NCBI GenBank assembly: GCA_946554335.1
Contig: CAMNSA010000007.1
Span: forward strand, 1-64,000
Source of the DNA: an uncultured Neglectibacter sp.
GTDB lineage: Bacteria; Bacillota; Clostridia; Oscillospirales; Acutalibacteraceae
Direction: 5' to 3'
Length of the DNA: 64,000 nt
Both the position numbers and the translations under genes were made by a program. The notes beneath the pieces were generated by a model. That model saw only the letters and a program-made list of their open reading frames with translations. It did no database searches and was not told where the DNA came from. Positions 54,425 to 63,176 of this stretch are shown one piece after another. How positions within the stretch are numbered: the first letter of the stretch is position 1; the number at the start of each line of letters is the position of its first letter.

Positions 54425-56245
54425 TTACTTTTTCTTGCTTGCCTGCTTCATGCGAAGCTCTTTGGAAAGAATACACTTGCGCATCCGGATGCTTTCCGGC
54501 GTCACTTCCACCAATTCGTCCTCCGCGATGAATTCCAGGCATTGCTCCAGGCTCATCACGGAATGAGGCGTCAGCTTCAGCGCCTCGTCGGCGCTGGAGG
54601 AACGGGTGTTGGTGGCGTGCTTTTTCTTGCACACATTCACCACGATATCCTCATTTTTCGGGTTCGCGCCCACGATCATCCCCTCGTACACCTCTACGCC
54701 GGCGCCGATGAATAACCGGCCGCGGTCCTGGGCGTAAAACAGGCCGTAAGCGGTGGACTCTCCGGTCTCATGGGCGATGATGGAGCCCTGGGCCCTGTGC
54801 TGGATCTCTCCCTTAAAGGGCTCATAGCCCTCAAACACATGGTTCATAATGCCGTTTCCGTTGGTGTCCGTCAAAAACTCGGAACGGTAGCCCATCAGGC
54901 CTCTGGCGGGAATTTTGAATTCCAAATGGGTGGTGCCGGATTCCCGCGCACCCATATTGAGCAGCTCCGCCTTACGGGGACCCAGCTTTTCCATAACAGC
55001 GCCCACATAGCTGTCGGGCACCTCGATCATCAAAAGCTCTATGGGCTCTGCTTTGACCCCGTTTTCCGTCTTGTAGATCACACTGGGGGGCGAGACCTGG
55101 AATTCATAGCCCTGTCTGCGCATCTGCTCGATAAGGATGGAAAGGTGCAGCTCGCCTCTTCCGGACACCTTGAAGGTGTCCGCGGAGTCGGTCTCCTCCA
55201 CCCGCATGGCCACATTGGTTTCCACCTCTTTGAAAAGCCGGTCTCTCAAATTCCGGGAGGTGACATATTTTCCCTCTCTGCCCGCGAAGGGAGAGTTGTT
55301 GACCATAAACATCATAGACACGGTGGGCTCGTCAATCTTTACAAAGGGCAAAGGCTCCACATGCTCTGTATCGCAGGCCGTTTCACCGATGTTGAGGTCC
55401 TGGATCCCGGACACCGCAATGATATCCCCCAGCTGGGCGGATTCCGCCTCCACCCGCTTGAGTCCCTCGAACTGGTAGAGCTTCGTCACCTTGGCGTTTT
55501 TCGGGTCCGCGTCCCCACCGCAGATGGTCACGGTCTGCCCCGCGGCCAAATGGCCGCGCTCCACTCTGCCGATCCCGATGCGTCCTACATAATCGTCATA
55601 GTCCACGTTGGAAAACAGGACCTGCAAAGGCCCGTCCTCCTCGCCCTGGGGGGCGGGGACCTCCTTGATGATCGTCTCAAACAGCGGCTTCATGTCGGTG
55701 CCGGGCGCCTTGGGGTCGAGGCTTGCAAAGCCGTCTCGCGCGGAGGCGTACACAACCGGGAATTCCAGCTGGCTGTCGTCCGCTCCCAGCTCGATGAACA
55801 GGTCCAGCACCTCGTCTACCACCTCCAGGGGACGGGCTCCCGGGCGGTCGATCTTATTGACCACCACCACCGGCTTTTTCCCCAGGCCCAGCGCCTTTTT
55901 CAGCACGAACCTGGTCTGGGGCATACAGCCCTCAAAGGCGTCTACCAGCAGCAGAACGCCGTCCACCATCATCAGGATCCGCTCCACCTCGCCGCCGAAG
56001 TCCGCGTGTCCGGGAGTGTCTACGATATTGATCTTCGTGTCGCCGTACATCACGGCCGTATTCTTTGAGAGGATGGTGATGCCCCGTTCCCGTTCCAGAT
56101 CTCCGGAGTCCATCACCCGCTCCGCAACCGCCTCATTGGCGCGAAACACACCGCTCTGACGCAAAAGCTGATCCACCAGCGTGGTCTTACCGTGGTCTAC
56201 ATGGGCGATGATCGCCACATTCCTCAAATTTTCCCTGCTGCCCAT
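54425..56245 (-). CDS. typA: Translational GTPase TypA/BipA
   Basis: A 606-residue ribosome-associated GTPase. Nucleotide motifs are HVDHGKTTL, DTPGHADFGGEV and VVNKIDRPGARP, followed by EF-G-like domains and the C-terminal TypA-specific region. It helps assembly of the large ribosomal subunit under stress or cold. The ATG at 56245 has AAGGAAG upstream; longer in-frame starts are less suitable because they precede the GTPase fold. It begins a run into the exonuclease-PgeF gene. Confidence 0.95.
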   Translation of the reverse strand: MGSRENLRNVAIIAHVDHGKTTLVDQLLRQSGVFRANEAVAERVMDSGDLERERGITILSKNTAVMYGDTKINIVDTPGHADFGGEVERILMMVDGVLLLVDAFEGCMPQTRFVLKKALGLGKKPVVVVNKIDRPGARPLEVVDEVLDLFIELGADDSQLEFPVVYASARDGFASLDPKAPGTDMKPLFETIIKEVPAPQGEEDGPLQVLFSNVDYDDYVGRIGIGRVERGHLAAGQTVTICGGDADPKNAKVTKLYQFEGLKRVEAESAQLGDIIAVSGIQDLNIGETACDTEHVEPLPFVKIDEPTVSMMFMVNNSPFAGREGKYVTSRNLRDRLFKEVETNVAMRVEETDSADTFKVSGRGELHLSILIEQMRRQGYEFQVSPPSVIYKTENGVKAEPIELLMIEVPDSYVGAVMEKLGPRKAELLNMGARESGTTHLEFKIPARGLMGYRSEFLTDTNGNGIMNHVFEGYEPFKGEIQHRAQGSIIAHETGESTAYGLFYAQDRGRLFIGAGVEVYEGMIVGANPKNEDIVVNVCKKKHATNTRSSSADEALKLTPHSVMSLEQCLEFIAEDELVEVTPESIRMRKCILSKELRMKQASKKK

Positions 56246-56491
56246 CCAGTAAACTTCCTTTCTTTTCTCCGGTGCATCCATGGGATGCACTTGCGGCCTG
56301 CGGCCATACCTGCGGCTCTCCGCCGCATCCAAAGCTCTGCACAGCTTTTTATCAGTACGGATTATTATAACACTCTCCCGGTCCTTTGGAAAGAAAAAAC
56401 TGAGGGAATCTCTGTTTTTTCTCCTTTCCCACAAAAGAAAGCGGCGGCGCGCCTTTTCTTTTGGAGTCTATGAAAGCATACTGCTTTTGTC

Positions 56492-56520
56492 TTTACTTTA
56501 TCCGCTTTTTTCACTATAAT
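56492..56520 (+). promoter_or_regulatory. Promoter of the first MATE gene
   Basis: TTTACT (56492-56497) and a perfect TATAAT (56515-56520) are separated by 17 bp, about 70 bp before the MATE start codon. Confidence 0.75.
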
Positions 56521-56593
56521 GAATTTCGTTGTTTCCCACGCCCGGAGGAAATTACCCCGGGCAGCCAAGAAAATCGCAAGGAGGAGTTCGTCC

Positions 56594-57988
56594 ATGGGAA
56601 GCGTTCAGCCGGATAAAAATTCTGATTTTTCCCAGGGGAGCATGGCGGGAAATATTTTATGGCTGGCTCTTCCCATGACTATCGCCCAGCTGATCCATGT
56701 GCTATACAGCGTGGTGGACCGCATGTACCTGGGGCGTATTCCCCAGGCGGGCGCGGACGCCCTCACCGGCGTGGGCGTCACCTTTCCCATTATCGCCATC
56801 GTTACCGCCTTTGCCAATCTCTTCGGCATGGGCGGCTCGCCCCTGTTTTCCATGGAACGGGGCCGGGGCAACACAGCCCTTGCCGGGCGAATCATGGGCA
56901 ACTGCTTTTTTCTTCTGGTGTCCACCGGCGCCGTGCTCACCGGTATCTTTTTCGCCTTTAAAAAGCCCCTGCTTTACGCCTTCGGGGCCAGCAGTATCAC
57001 CTTCCCCTACGCGGACGGGTATCTCACCATCTATCTTTTGGGCGCCATCTTTTCCATGCTGAGCCTGGGGATGAACTACTTCATCAACGCCCAGGGTTTC
57101 GGCCGCAAGGGGATGATGACCGTGCTTCTGGGGGCCGCCGTCAATCTGCTTTTGGACCCTCTTTTCATCTTTGTCTGGAACATGGGAGTGCAGGGAGCCG
57201 CCCTGGCCACCGTCATTTCCCAGTTCGTGTCCACCCTCTGGGCCGTCTGGTTCCTCTTTTCCAAAAAGGCGGTGGTCCGCCTGGAGCTTTCCGCCATGGA
57301 GCTGAAGCTTAAGCTGGTGGGAAAGATTTTGGCTTTGGGCTTTTCCGGGTTTATTATGTCCGTGACCAACAGCGTGGTGCAGGTGGTGTGCAACTCCACT
57401 TTGCAGGCCTTTGGCGGGGACCTCTATGTAGGGGTGATGACCGTGCTCAACTCGGTGCGGGAGGTGGTTTCCAGTCCCTTAAGCGGGATCAACAGCGCCG
57501 CCCAGCCCGTGATCGGCTTTAACTACGGGGCGGAGGAATACCGCCGGGTGAGAACAGGGATCAAATTCCTCTCCTGGGTCTGCATCGGCTACACTACTCT
57601 GATCTGGCTGCTGCTGTTTTGCTTCCCCGGGGTGTTCATCCGAATGTTCACCAATGAGCCGAAGCTTTCCACAGCCGCCGTGCCCGCCATGCACATCTAT
57701 TTCTTCGGCTTCTTTATGATGGCGCTGCAAAACGCTGGGCAGACCACCGCCGTAGCCCTGGGCCGCTCCAAGCAGGCGATCTTCTTCTCTCTGCTGCGCA
57801 AGGCGGTAATCGTGGCGCCCTTGACTCTCCTGCTGCCCAACCTCTGGGGCTTAGGCGTAAACGGTGTGTTTTTGGCGGAGCCGGTTTCCAATTTCATCGG
57901 CGGCGGAGCCTGCTACCTCACCATGCTTCTCACCATCTGGCGGGAGATCAAGCGCAAGGAACAGGAAAGGCTTTCCGCCGAACGCTAA
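56594..57988 (+). CDS. MATE-family multidrug exporter
   Basis: A 464-residue twelve-helix antiporter of the MATE family. The N-terminal part (LALPMTIAQLIHVLYSVVDRMYLG) and the second half with AQPVIGFNYGAEEYRR repeat the family pattern. MATE proteins export cationic drugs or other small molecules using sodium or protons. The ATG has AAGGAGG upstream. Its 3' end faces the ABC-F gene. The substrate cannot be inferred. Confidence 0.9.
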   Translation: MGSVQPDKNSDFSQGSMAGNILWLALPMTIAQLIHVLYSVVDRMYLGRIPQAGADALTGVGVTFPIIAIVTAFANLFGMGGSPLFSMERGRGNTALAGRIMGNCFFLLVSTGAVLTGIFFAFKKPLLYAFGASSITFPYADGYLTIYLLGAIFSMLSLGMNYFINAQGFGRKGMMTVLLGAAVNLLLDPLFIFVWNMGVQGAALATVISQFVSTLWAVWFLFSKKAVVRLELSAMELKLKLVGKILALGFSGFIMSVTNSVVQVVCNSTLQAFGGDLYVGVMTVLNSVREVVSSPLSGINSAAQPVIGFNYGAEEYRRVRTGIKFLSWVCIGYTTLIWLLLFCFPGVFIRMFTNEPKLSTAAVPAMHIYFFGFFMMALQNAGQTTAVALGRSKQAIFFSLLRKAVIVAPLTLLLPNLWGLGVNGVFLAEPVSNFIGGGACYLTMLLTIWREIKRKEQERLSAER

Positions 57989-58110
57989 AAATGGCTGAAG
58001 CAAACCGCAAAAAGCTTGATCTACGATTGAGCTTCCTCAAATTTCACTTCCCGGCTTGAAAAGCGATGATCCCGTAAAGCGGAACCGTGAGATTTCGGGG
58101 TAAAGTTTTT

Positions 58111-58140
58111 CTGACAACTAATATCTAAAGTCTAACGACT
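58111..58140. repeat. TAAC-rich repeat tail, copy at the ABC-F stop
   Basis: CTGACAACTAATATCTAAAG and the following TCTAACGACT are a close copy of the dispersed tail. The ABC-F stop codon (58127-58125) and its last three sense codons fall inside it. Confidence 0.7.
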
Positions 58141-59714
58141 GTTCCCTCCCTCAGCTTCCGATCTTCCAGGCGAATGACTCTGGTGGCGATCTTTTCAATA
58201 AAATACCGGTCGTGAGAGACGCAGAGGAGCGTTCCCCGAAAATCTAGCAGGGCGTCCTCCAGGAGCTCCCGGGTCTCAATATCGATATGGTTGGTGGGCT
58301 CGTCCAAAAGCAGGAAATTCACCTCCCGCCGGATCAGGACGGCAAGCTTCAAAAGCACCTTTTCTCCGCCGGACAACATGCCGGTATTCTGAAACACGCT
58401 GTCTCCGGTAAAATAATATTTTGCCAGAATATTTCTGGCCTGCCCCTCTGTGACCGTGACCTCCCGGCGGAAGGCCTCCAGCACCGTGTCTGTCTCCGGG
58501 GAAAAGCGGATCTCCTGGGGGATATAGCCGATTTTAGTGCTGGGGTTCCGCACGATTTTACCGCCGTACTCCACTCGCTCCCCCAGCACGGCCCGGATGA
58601 GGGTGGTCTTTCCCGTGCCGTTGCCGCCGATGAGACAGACCCTATCCTTTTCCCGCACCAGCAGCTCACCTCCTTCCAGTAGGGAAGAACCGGAGAATCC
58701 CAGAGAAAAATCCGTGAGCTTTAGCACCTCTTCCCCAGTTCGCCCGCCGCCGAAGGCGAGATCCAGCTTCTTTTTCTCCGACTGGGGACGGTCTATAACC
58801 TCCATTTTTTCCAGCTGCTTTTCAAGCTGGGCGGCCTTGCGGAAAAACTTGGGATTATCCCCCCTGCTTCCCCAGTCCCGGAAGCGCTTTATGGCAGCCT
58901 TCATAGCGTCGATCTTTCGCTGCTGATTCTTATACTGCTCAAATTCCAACAGCATCAGGCGCTCCTGCTCCTTTTGGGCGAAGGAGTAATTTCCCGGGAA
59001 GGAGGTGCATTTTCCCCCTTCCAACAGGATCGTGCGGGTGGCCACACGGTCCAGAAACCAACGGTCGTGGGAAACGAGGACCACGGTGCCCCGATACTTA
59101 TTTAGGAAGCTCTCGAACCACTCCAAAGTCTCCATGTCCAGATGATTGGTAGGCTCGTCCAGCAGCAGGATATCCGGCTGGCGGAGCACGGCGGCCGCCA
59201 GATTCACTACGGTCTTCTGACCGCCGCTGAGCACATTGTACTTCCGGTCAAGCAAGTCGGTCAGCCGGAAGCCCCCGATCACCTTGCTCCGGCGTTCCTC
59301 CATCTCATAACCCCCCAGGGCAGTGTAGGCCTCCTGGGCCCTTGTGTACCGCTCCATCACCGCATCCAGAGAGGCCTCAGACACTGTCATTTCCGCTTCC
59401 AACTCCCTGAGGCTCTGTTCCAAGGCCAGCACCTGGGCGAAGGGCTCCAAAAGCACCTGCTCCACGGTTTTCCCCGGATCCCGCAGAGGAGGGATCTGTG
59501 GGAGCATCCCCACCACTGTCCCGCGGCGCAAGGTCACCTCTCCCCTATCCGGAGTCTCCTCGCCGCAGATCAGGCGGAGGATGGTGGATTTTCCGGTCCC
59601 GTTGCGCCCTACCAGGGCCGCCCGCTCCCCTGTCATGATCTCCAGCGAGGCGCCGTCCAGCACCTTGCTGAAGCCATAGTTTTTTACGACCTGATTCATT
59701 CCGATTTCAATCAT
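58125..59714 (-). CDS. ABC-F ATPase, possible ribosome-protection type
   Basis: A 529-residue protein with two ABC domains and no membrane part. Walker A motifs are VGRNGTGKST and GGNGTGKTT, signatures LSGGQ and LSGGE, and Walker B LLLDEPTNHLDME and LLLDEPTNHIDIE. The linker between them (about residues 245-300, ending WGSRGDNPKFFRKA) would reach into the ribosome. ABC-F proteins act in translation, many giving resistance to peptidyl-transferase drugs. The leader carries a small ORF and terminator, which supports an inducible resistance gene. The final codons lie in a dispersed repeat. Confidence 0.92.
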   Translation of the reverse strand: MIEIGMNQVVKNYGFSKVLDGASLEIMTGERAALVGRNGTGKSTILRLICGEETPDRGEVTLRRGTVVGMLPQIPPLRDPGKTVEQVLLEPFAQVLALEQSLRELEAEMTVSEASLDAVMERYTRAQEAYTALGGYEMEERRSKVIGGFRLTDLLDRKYNVLSGGQKTVVNLAAAVLRQPDILLLDEPTNHLDMETLEWFESFLNKYRGTVVLVSHDRWFLDRVATRTILLEGGKCTSFPGNYSFAQKEQERLMLLEFEQYKNQQRKIDAMKAAIKRFRDWGSRGDNPKFFRKAAQLEKQLEKMEVIDRPQSEKKKLDLAFGGGRTGEEVLKLTDFSLGFSGSSLLEGGELLVREKDRVCLIGGNGTGKTTLIRAVLGERVEYGGKIVRNPSTKIGYIPQEIRFSPETDTVLEAFRREVTVTEGQARNILAKYYFTGDSVFQNTGMLSGGEKVLLKLAVLIRREVNFLLLDEPTNHIDIETRELLEDALLDFRGTLLCVSHDRYFIEKIATRVIRLEDRKLREGTVVRL

Positions 59715-59775
59715 TGCAGTTTCTCCTGTTCTATGAATGGCGGGGCCTTAGGCCCGGCCGGGTTTTGAGGGCATA

Positions 59776-59821
59776 GAAAAAGAGACCCGTCTGCTGCCGA
59801 TCAAGCGGCAGGAAGAGTCTC
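59776..59821 (-). terminator. Attenuator terminator before the ABC-F gene
   Basis: On the minus strand a stem GAGAC..CTGCCG pairs with CGGCAG..GGTCTC around a 6-nt loop and is followed by TTTTTCT. It lies between the leader ORF and the ABC-F start, so readthrough is needed for ABC-F expression. Confidence 0.8.
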
Positions 59822-59865
59822 CTCAGGAATTTCTGCAAGCGATTCAAAGAGAGATCATAGGCAAA

Positions 59866-59884
59866 AGCCTTGCCTAACTCTTAA
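59866..59884 (-). other. Hairpin overlapping the leader ORF stop
   Basis: The minus-strand sequence TAGGCAAGGCTTTTGCCTA forms a 7-bp stem immediately at the leader ORF stop codon. It may be an alternative structure to the terminator, or part of an antiterminator. Confidence 0.5.
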
Positions 59885-59981
59885 AAAAGGGCGCAGAAAT
59901 CCCCGTTAGCCCTGCAATGAACGCAAGAACCAGACTGCTGCTGCTCAGAATTCTGGTTCGTGAAAACAGGGATTCAGACAT
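59874..59981 (-). CDS. 35-codon leader peptide of the ABC-F gene
   Basis: A short ORF starting ATG with the strong site AAAGGAGGG 6 nt upstream and ending TAG. The peptide begins MSESLFSRTRILSSSSLVL and ends SAPFFKS; it has a hydrophobic middle. The coding stretch can also fold through AACCAGA/TCTGGTT arms. Location between promoter and attenuator, and the absence of any other gene in this 355-bp region, make it a regulatory leader peptide of the type seen upstream of ABC-F and Erm genes. It could alternatively be a small membrane peptide. Confidence 0.7.
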   Translation of the reverse strand: MSESLFSRTRILSSSSLVLAFIAGLTGISAPFFKS

Positions 59982-60016
59982 CCCGCGCCCTCCTTTCTTT
60001 TCTTAATCTGACTATA

Positions 60017-60045
60017 AGTATATCAGAAGGCAAAAAATACCGCAA
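60017..60045 (-). promoter_or_regulatory. Promoter of the ABC-F leader transcript
   Basis: On the minus strand TTGCGG and TATACT are spaced by 17 bp, about 35 bp before the leader ORF start. The -35 box is poor. Confidence 0.55.
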
Positions 60046-60070
60046 GGGCTTTGAACAGAAAAGGTGCCCG

Positions 60071-61426
60071 CTATGATTCATTTCCCAAATTGCGGTAATT
60101 TCTCCGGATTGCTAAAAAATAGTAGATCATCACAAACACCGCCGAGAAAAACCAGCCCAGGGGAAAGCCGATATACACATTGGTCACCGTGTGATTGACG
60201 CCCATGGAGAGATAAAGCCACAGCTGGCGGCAGCCGATCATCCCCACAAGGGACAGCACCATCACGGCCTTAGACTTTCCAAAGCCCCGTACGGCGTTGG
60301 AAAACACCTGGTTGAGGGACTGAAAGTAATAGAGGGGGACCATGGTGGTGATCATGGAAACGCCATAGGAAATAGCGTCAGTGGAATCGGTAAAGATTCT
60401 CACAAAGAAGGGCGCGAAGAAGTAGATGATCACTCCCGGCACGGCAATGCCTCCAAAGGCCATGACAAGACAGAGCCGGATCCCCTGAAAGGCCCGGCGA
60501 ATCTTTTGCGCGCCGATATTCTGGCTGACGAAGGTGGTGATGGCAAGGCCCAGAGACTGGGCAATCATTCCCACGAACTTATCGATCTTTTTCGCCGCGC
60601 CAATCCCGGCCATAGCCGAGGAACCGAACTCGTTTACATAGCGTTGGACGAAGAGGTTGGAGATGGCGATCAGGCTGGTCTGAATGGCGGCGGGCAGGCC
60701 CAGGTTCATCACCTGCAGCAAAAGCTCTTTGTCGATTTTCAGATCCCGGATCACAAGCCGGTACACATCGTGGGTTTTGATCATCTTGCGAAACACCAGG
60801 ACCACCGAGAGACATTGGGAAACGATGGTGGCAAGGGCCACGCCGGAAACCCCCAGACGAAGCCATTTGACAAAGAGAAGGTCCAGAACGATATTGGTGC
60901 AGCTGGCCACGATGAGATAGTAAAGCGGATTTCTGGAATCCCCCACGGCCCGCAGCACACCGGAGCCCACATTGTAGATGGCCGTAAAGAGGATCCCCAC
61001 AAAATAGATCCGCAAGTAGAGCGAGGCTTCCGGGTAAACATCCTGCGGGCAGCTCACGACTCTCAGCAAAACCGGGGTCAGCACCACGCCCAAAGCCGCC
61101 ATGAACACCCCTAAAATCACGGCGAACAGTACGGCGGTATGGATGGCGTCGTGGAGTCTTTCATAGTTTTTCGCCCCGTAAAACCGGGAAAAAAGCACGC
61201 CCGCTCCTGTGGCAAGTCCCGTGAAAAAGCCCACCAGCAGATGGGAGATATCGCTGCAGGAGGTCACTGCCGCCAGAGCGGTGGTCCCCACATATCTTCC
61301 CACCACGATGGAATCCACGCTGTTATAGAGGTTTTGAAAGATCTGACCGATCAGAATGGGCAAAGCAAAGCTGACGATCAGCTTTACAATATTGCCCTGG
61401 GTCAGATCCACACTGCTTTTCTTCAT
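60071..61426 (-). CDS. MATE-family exporter, DinF-like
   Basis: A 451-residue twelve-helix MATE protein (LTQGNIVKLIVSFALPILIGQIFQNLYNSVDSIVVGRYVG begins as in the family; the second half has AQNIGAQKIRRAFQG-like region). It is different from the first MATE in the window. It exports drugs or metabolites by ion exchange. The start has GGGAGAAG upstream. It shares direction with the ABC-F leader downstream; the 25 bp between its stop and the ABC-F promoter suggest separate promoters. Confidence 0.9.
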   Translation of the reverse strand: MKKSSVDLTQGNIVKLIVSFALPILIGQIFQNLYNSVDSIVVGRYVGTTALAAVTSCSDISHLLVGFFTGLATGAGVLFSRFYGAKNYERLHDAIHTAVLFAVILGVFMAALGVVLTPVLLRVVSCPQDVYPEASLYLRIYFVGILFTAIYNVGSGVLRAVGDSRNPLYYLIVASCTNIVLDLLFVKWLRLGVSGVALATIVSQCLSVVLVFRKMIKTHDVYRLVIRDLKIDKELLLQVMNLGLPAAIQTSLIAISNLFVQRYVNEFGSSAMAGIGAAKKIDKFVGMIAQSLGLAITTFVSQNIGAQKIRRAFQGIRLCLVMAFGGIAVPGVIIYFFAPFFVRIFTDSTDAISYGVSMITTMVPLYYFQSLNQVFSNAVRGFGKSKAVMVLSLVGMIGCRQLWLYLSMGVNHTVTNVYIGFPLGWFFSAVFVMIYYFLAIRRNYRNLGNES

Positions 61427-61744
61427 ACGCTTCTCCCCGCTTTCCCAAATGCTGCCTCTATGATGCGCATGGGAAGGAATTTCTTTTTTGTGCCGGTGTG
61501 AGTTTATGTTCCCAGTTGTCGGATTTTAGATTTTAGTTGTTAGGGAAGACCAGGGAAAAGGGCAAGGGCATTAAGGGCTCTCTCCCTCTGCTCCCATCGT
61601 CAGGGGGGAAACGCCCTCTCAGTCAGCTATGCTGACAGCTCTCCCAAAGGGAGAGCCAAGGTCTTTTCTAACGACTCATATCTGACAGCTAACAACTAAT
61701 CAGCGAAGCAGCTTCATGATTCATTGCGGATAGTCTTCCGCCCT
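61427..61744. repeat. MITE-like element with inverted tails
   Basis: No gene is present in these 318 bp. A reverse copy of the TAAC-rich tail at 61513-61542 and a direct copy at 61669-61700 form imperfect 30-nt terminal inverted repeats (22 of 30 match). Between them lies a hairpin element with CAGTCAGC-TAT-GCTGACAG, CTCTCCC and GGGAGAGCC arms. The whole, about 188 bp, looks like a miniature inverted-repeat element without a transposase. Confidence 0.7.
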
Positions 61745-62602
61745 TCACTGCTGAAAGGTCAGGGTCTCACCTGATTTGATCCGGCAGGTCTCTCCGTCCC
61801 TGTTAAACCAGACATCCAAAAGAGAAGGATTGTAGAGGATCCCGTCGTCCGCGCTGAACACCAGGGAATGGTAGGCGGTGATATAGTCGTAGATCTCCAG
61901 ATTGGTTGCGTACCAGATATCCTTTTTGCCGGAAAGCTCCTCGCACAGAGAAACCAGCAGCTCCCAGTTGTTGTCCTCATGAAATTCGTAGCTGTGACCC
62001 CAGAGGTAAAATAGCCTGGGCATCCGGTTAGCCACATACACATTCTGGCAGTCAAGGGAAGTAAATTCTTTCGCGTATTCCAGCGCCCGGGGGTTCTTGT
62101 GGTGAGCGGTCGGCATCCAGGCGTACCAGTCCTCAGGCAGCAGGAAGCTGTTGTTGTCTCCTTCCAAAGTACGGGAGTAGACGATGCCTGCGCCGGAAAG
62201 GATCTCCCGGATGTTTTCATAAGAGGCGCCGTTTTGCATCATGGTGATCCCGGAATCCGGATAGGCCATGCCCCGGATGATCCGACCAAACTGCTGTTCC
62301 AGAGAAAGCCTGCACAGCAGTACCTCTCTCATCAGATCCGGCGTCCTGCTCTTTCCCGGCGCGATGTGCTGTTGTCCGTGGACGGCCGCCTCATGCCCTT
62401 TTGCCAGGATATGCCGGGAAATTTCATCGGCGGAGAGCCGATCCTCCCGGCCGATGGCAGCGCTGTTCAGGTTAAAGGTGCATTTGAGTCCGTACCGGTC
62501 AATGATTTCCAGAAGCTTCAGATCATGCCTGCTTCCGTCGTCATAGCTCAGGGTCACCGCCTTTGGCTTTCCTCCCGGAAAGCGGGCGAAACAGTATTTC
62601 AT
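61745..62602 (-). CDS. Polysaccharide deacetylase (NodB-type) protein
   Basis: A 285-residue cytoplasmic-looking protein of the polysaccharide deacetylase family. The first NodB motif is TLSYDDGSRHD, and the metal-binding region HEAAVHGQQH is present, followed by MAYPDSGIT. No signal peptide is visible, so the substrate may be a small acetylated molecule rather than wall glycan. The ATG has AGGAGGG upstream. Confidence 0.85.
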   Translation of the reverse strand: MKYCFARFPGGKPKAVTLSYDDGSRHDLKLLEIIDRYGLKCTFNLNSAAIGREDRLSADEISRHILAKGHEAAVHGQQHIAPGKSRTPDLMREVLLCRLSLEQQFGRIIRGMAYPDSGITMMQNGASYENIREILSGAGIVYSRTLEGDNNSFLLPEDWYAWMPTAHHKNPRALEYAKEFTSLDCQNVYVANRMPRLFYLWGHSYEFHEDNNWELLVSLCEELSGKKDIWYATNLEIYDYITAYHSLVFSADDGILYNPSLLDVWFNRDGETCRIKSGETLTFQQ

Positions 62603-62698
62603 AAGCGCCCTCCTGTCTGATTATTTTCTGCCTTTCTTTATATAAGCCAAGCCAGTAAGCTGGAAAATCTATTGGAAACAAGAAGCTGCCCGTCCCGT

Positions 62699-63160
62699 TC
62701 AAGGCTCCAGCCACTGCACAAAGCCCGTTTTGTCCTTTCTGTTATAGCCCGCGTTCTCGTAAAAACGCAGGGTGCTCTCCCGCTTGGAGCCGGTCAGCAG
62801 CATAATCTTATAGCAGTTTTCCCGCTTTGCCAGCTTCTTTGCGTACTCCAGACACCGGGAGGCATAGCCCCGCTTCCGGAACGCCTCATGGGTCACCACA
62901 TTTTCCACCAGAGCATAGGGGCGCTGGCCGTGGGTCAGGTTGGGCACGATAACGCAGACGCAGGAGGCGACGATCTGCCCCTCCCGCGTTTTCAACACGA
63001 TGAGATGATACCCCTCTCTGGCGCGCATGTTCCGCCAGAGCTTTTTTACTTTTTTCAGCTCTTTCGGGATGGGGTTATCGTGCAGCTGAGTGTAAAGGGC
63101 CAAAATTCCGGATAGATCCTTTCTTTTGGCCTCCTCCGGAATAAACTTTTCCTCGGGCAT
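62699..63160 (-). CDS. GNAT-family N-acetyltransferase
   Basis: A 153-residue acetyltransferase with the acetyl-CoA loop EAFRKRGYASRCLEYAKKLA preceded by the beta strand YALVENVVTH, and the last strand CYKIMLLTGSKRESTLRFYENAGY. The substrate is not apparent. The ATG has GGTGAGGG upstream, and the pyrE stop is 16 bp away upstream, so the genes are likely cotranscribed. Confidence 0.88.
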   Translation of the reverse strand: MPEEKFIPEEAKRKDLSGILALYTQLHDNPIPKELKKVKKLWRNMRAREGYHLIVLKTREGQIVASCVCVIVPNLTHGQRPYALVENVVTHEAFRKRGYASRCLEYAKKLAKRENCYKIMLLTGSKRESTLRFYENAGYNRKDKTGFVQWLEP

Positions 63161-63176
63161 ATTCCCTCACCTCTGA

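Noticed and set aside
54770-56068. 432-codon plus-strand frame over typA
   Set aside because: It is an antisense shadow of a conserved GTPase gene.
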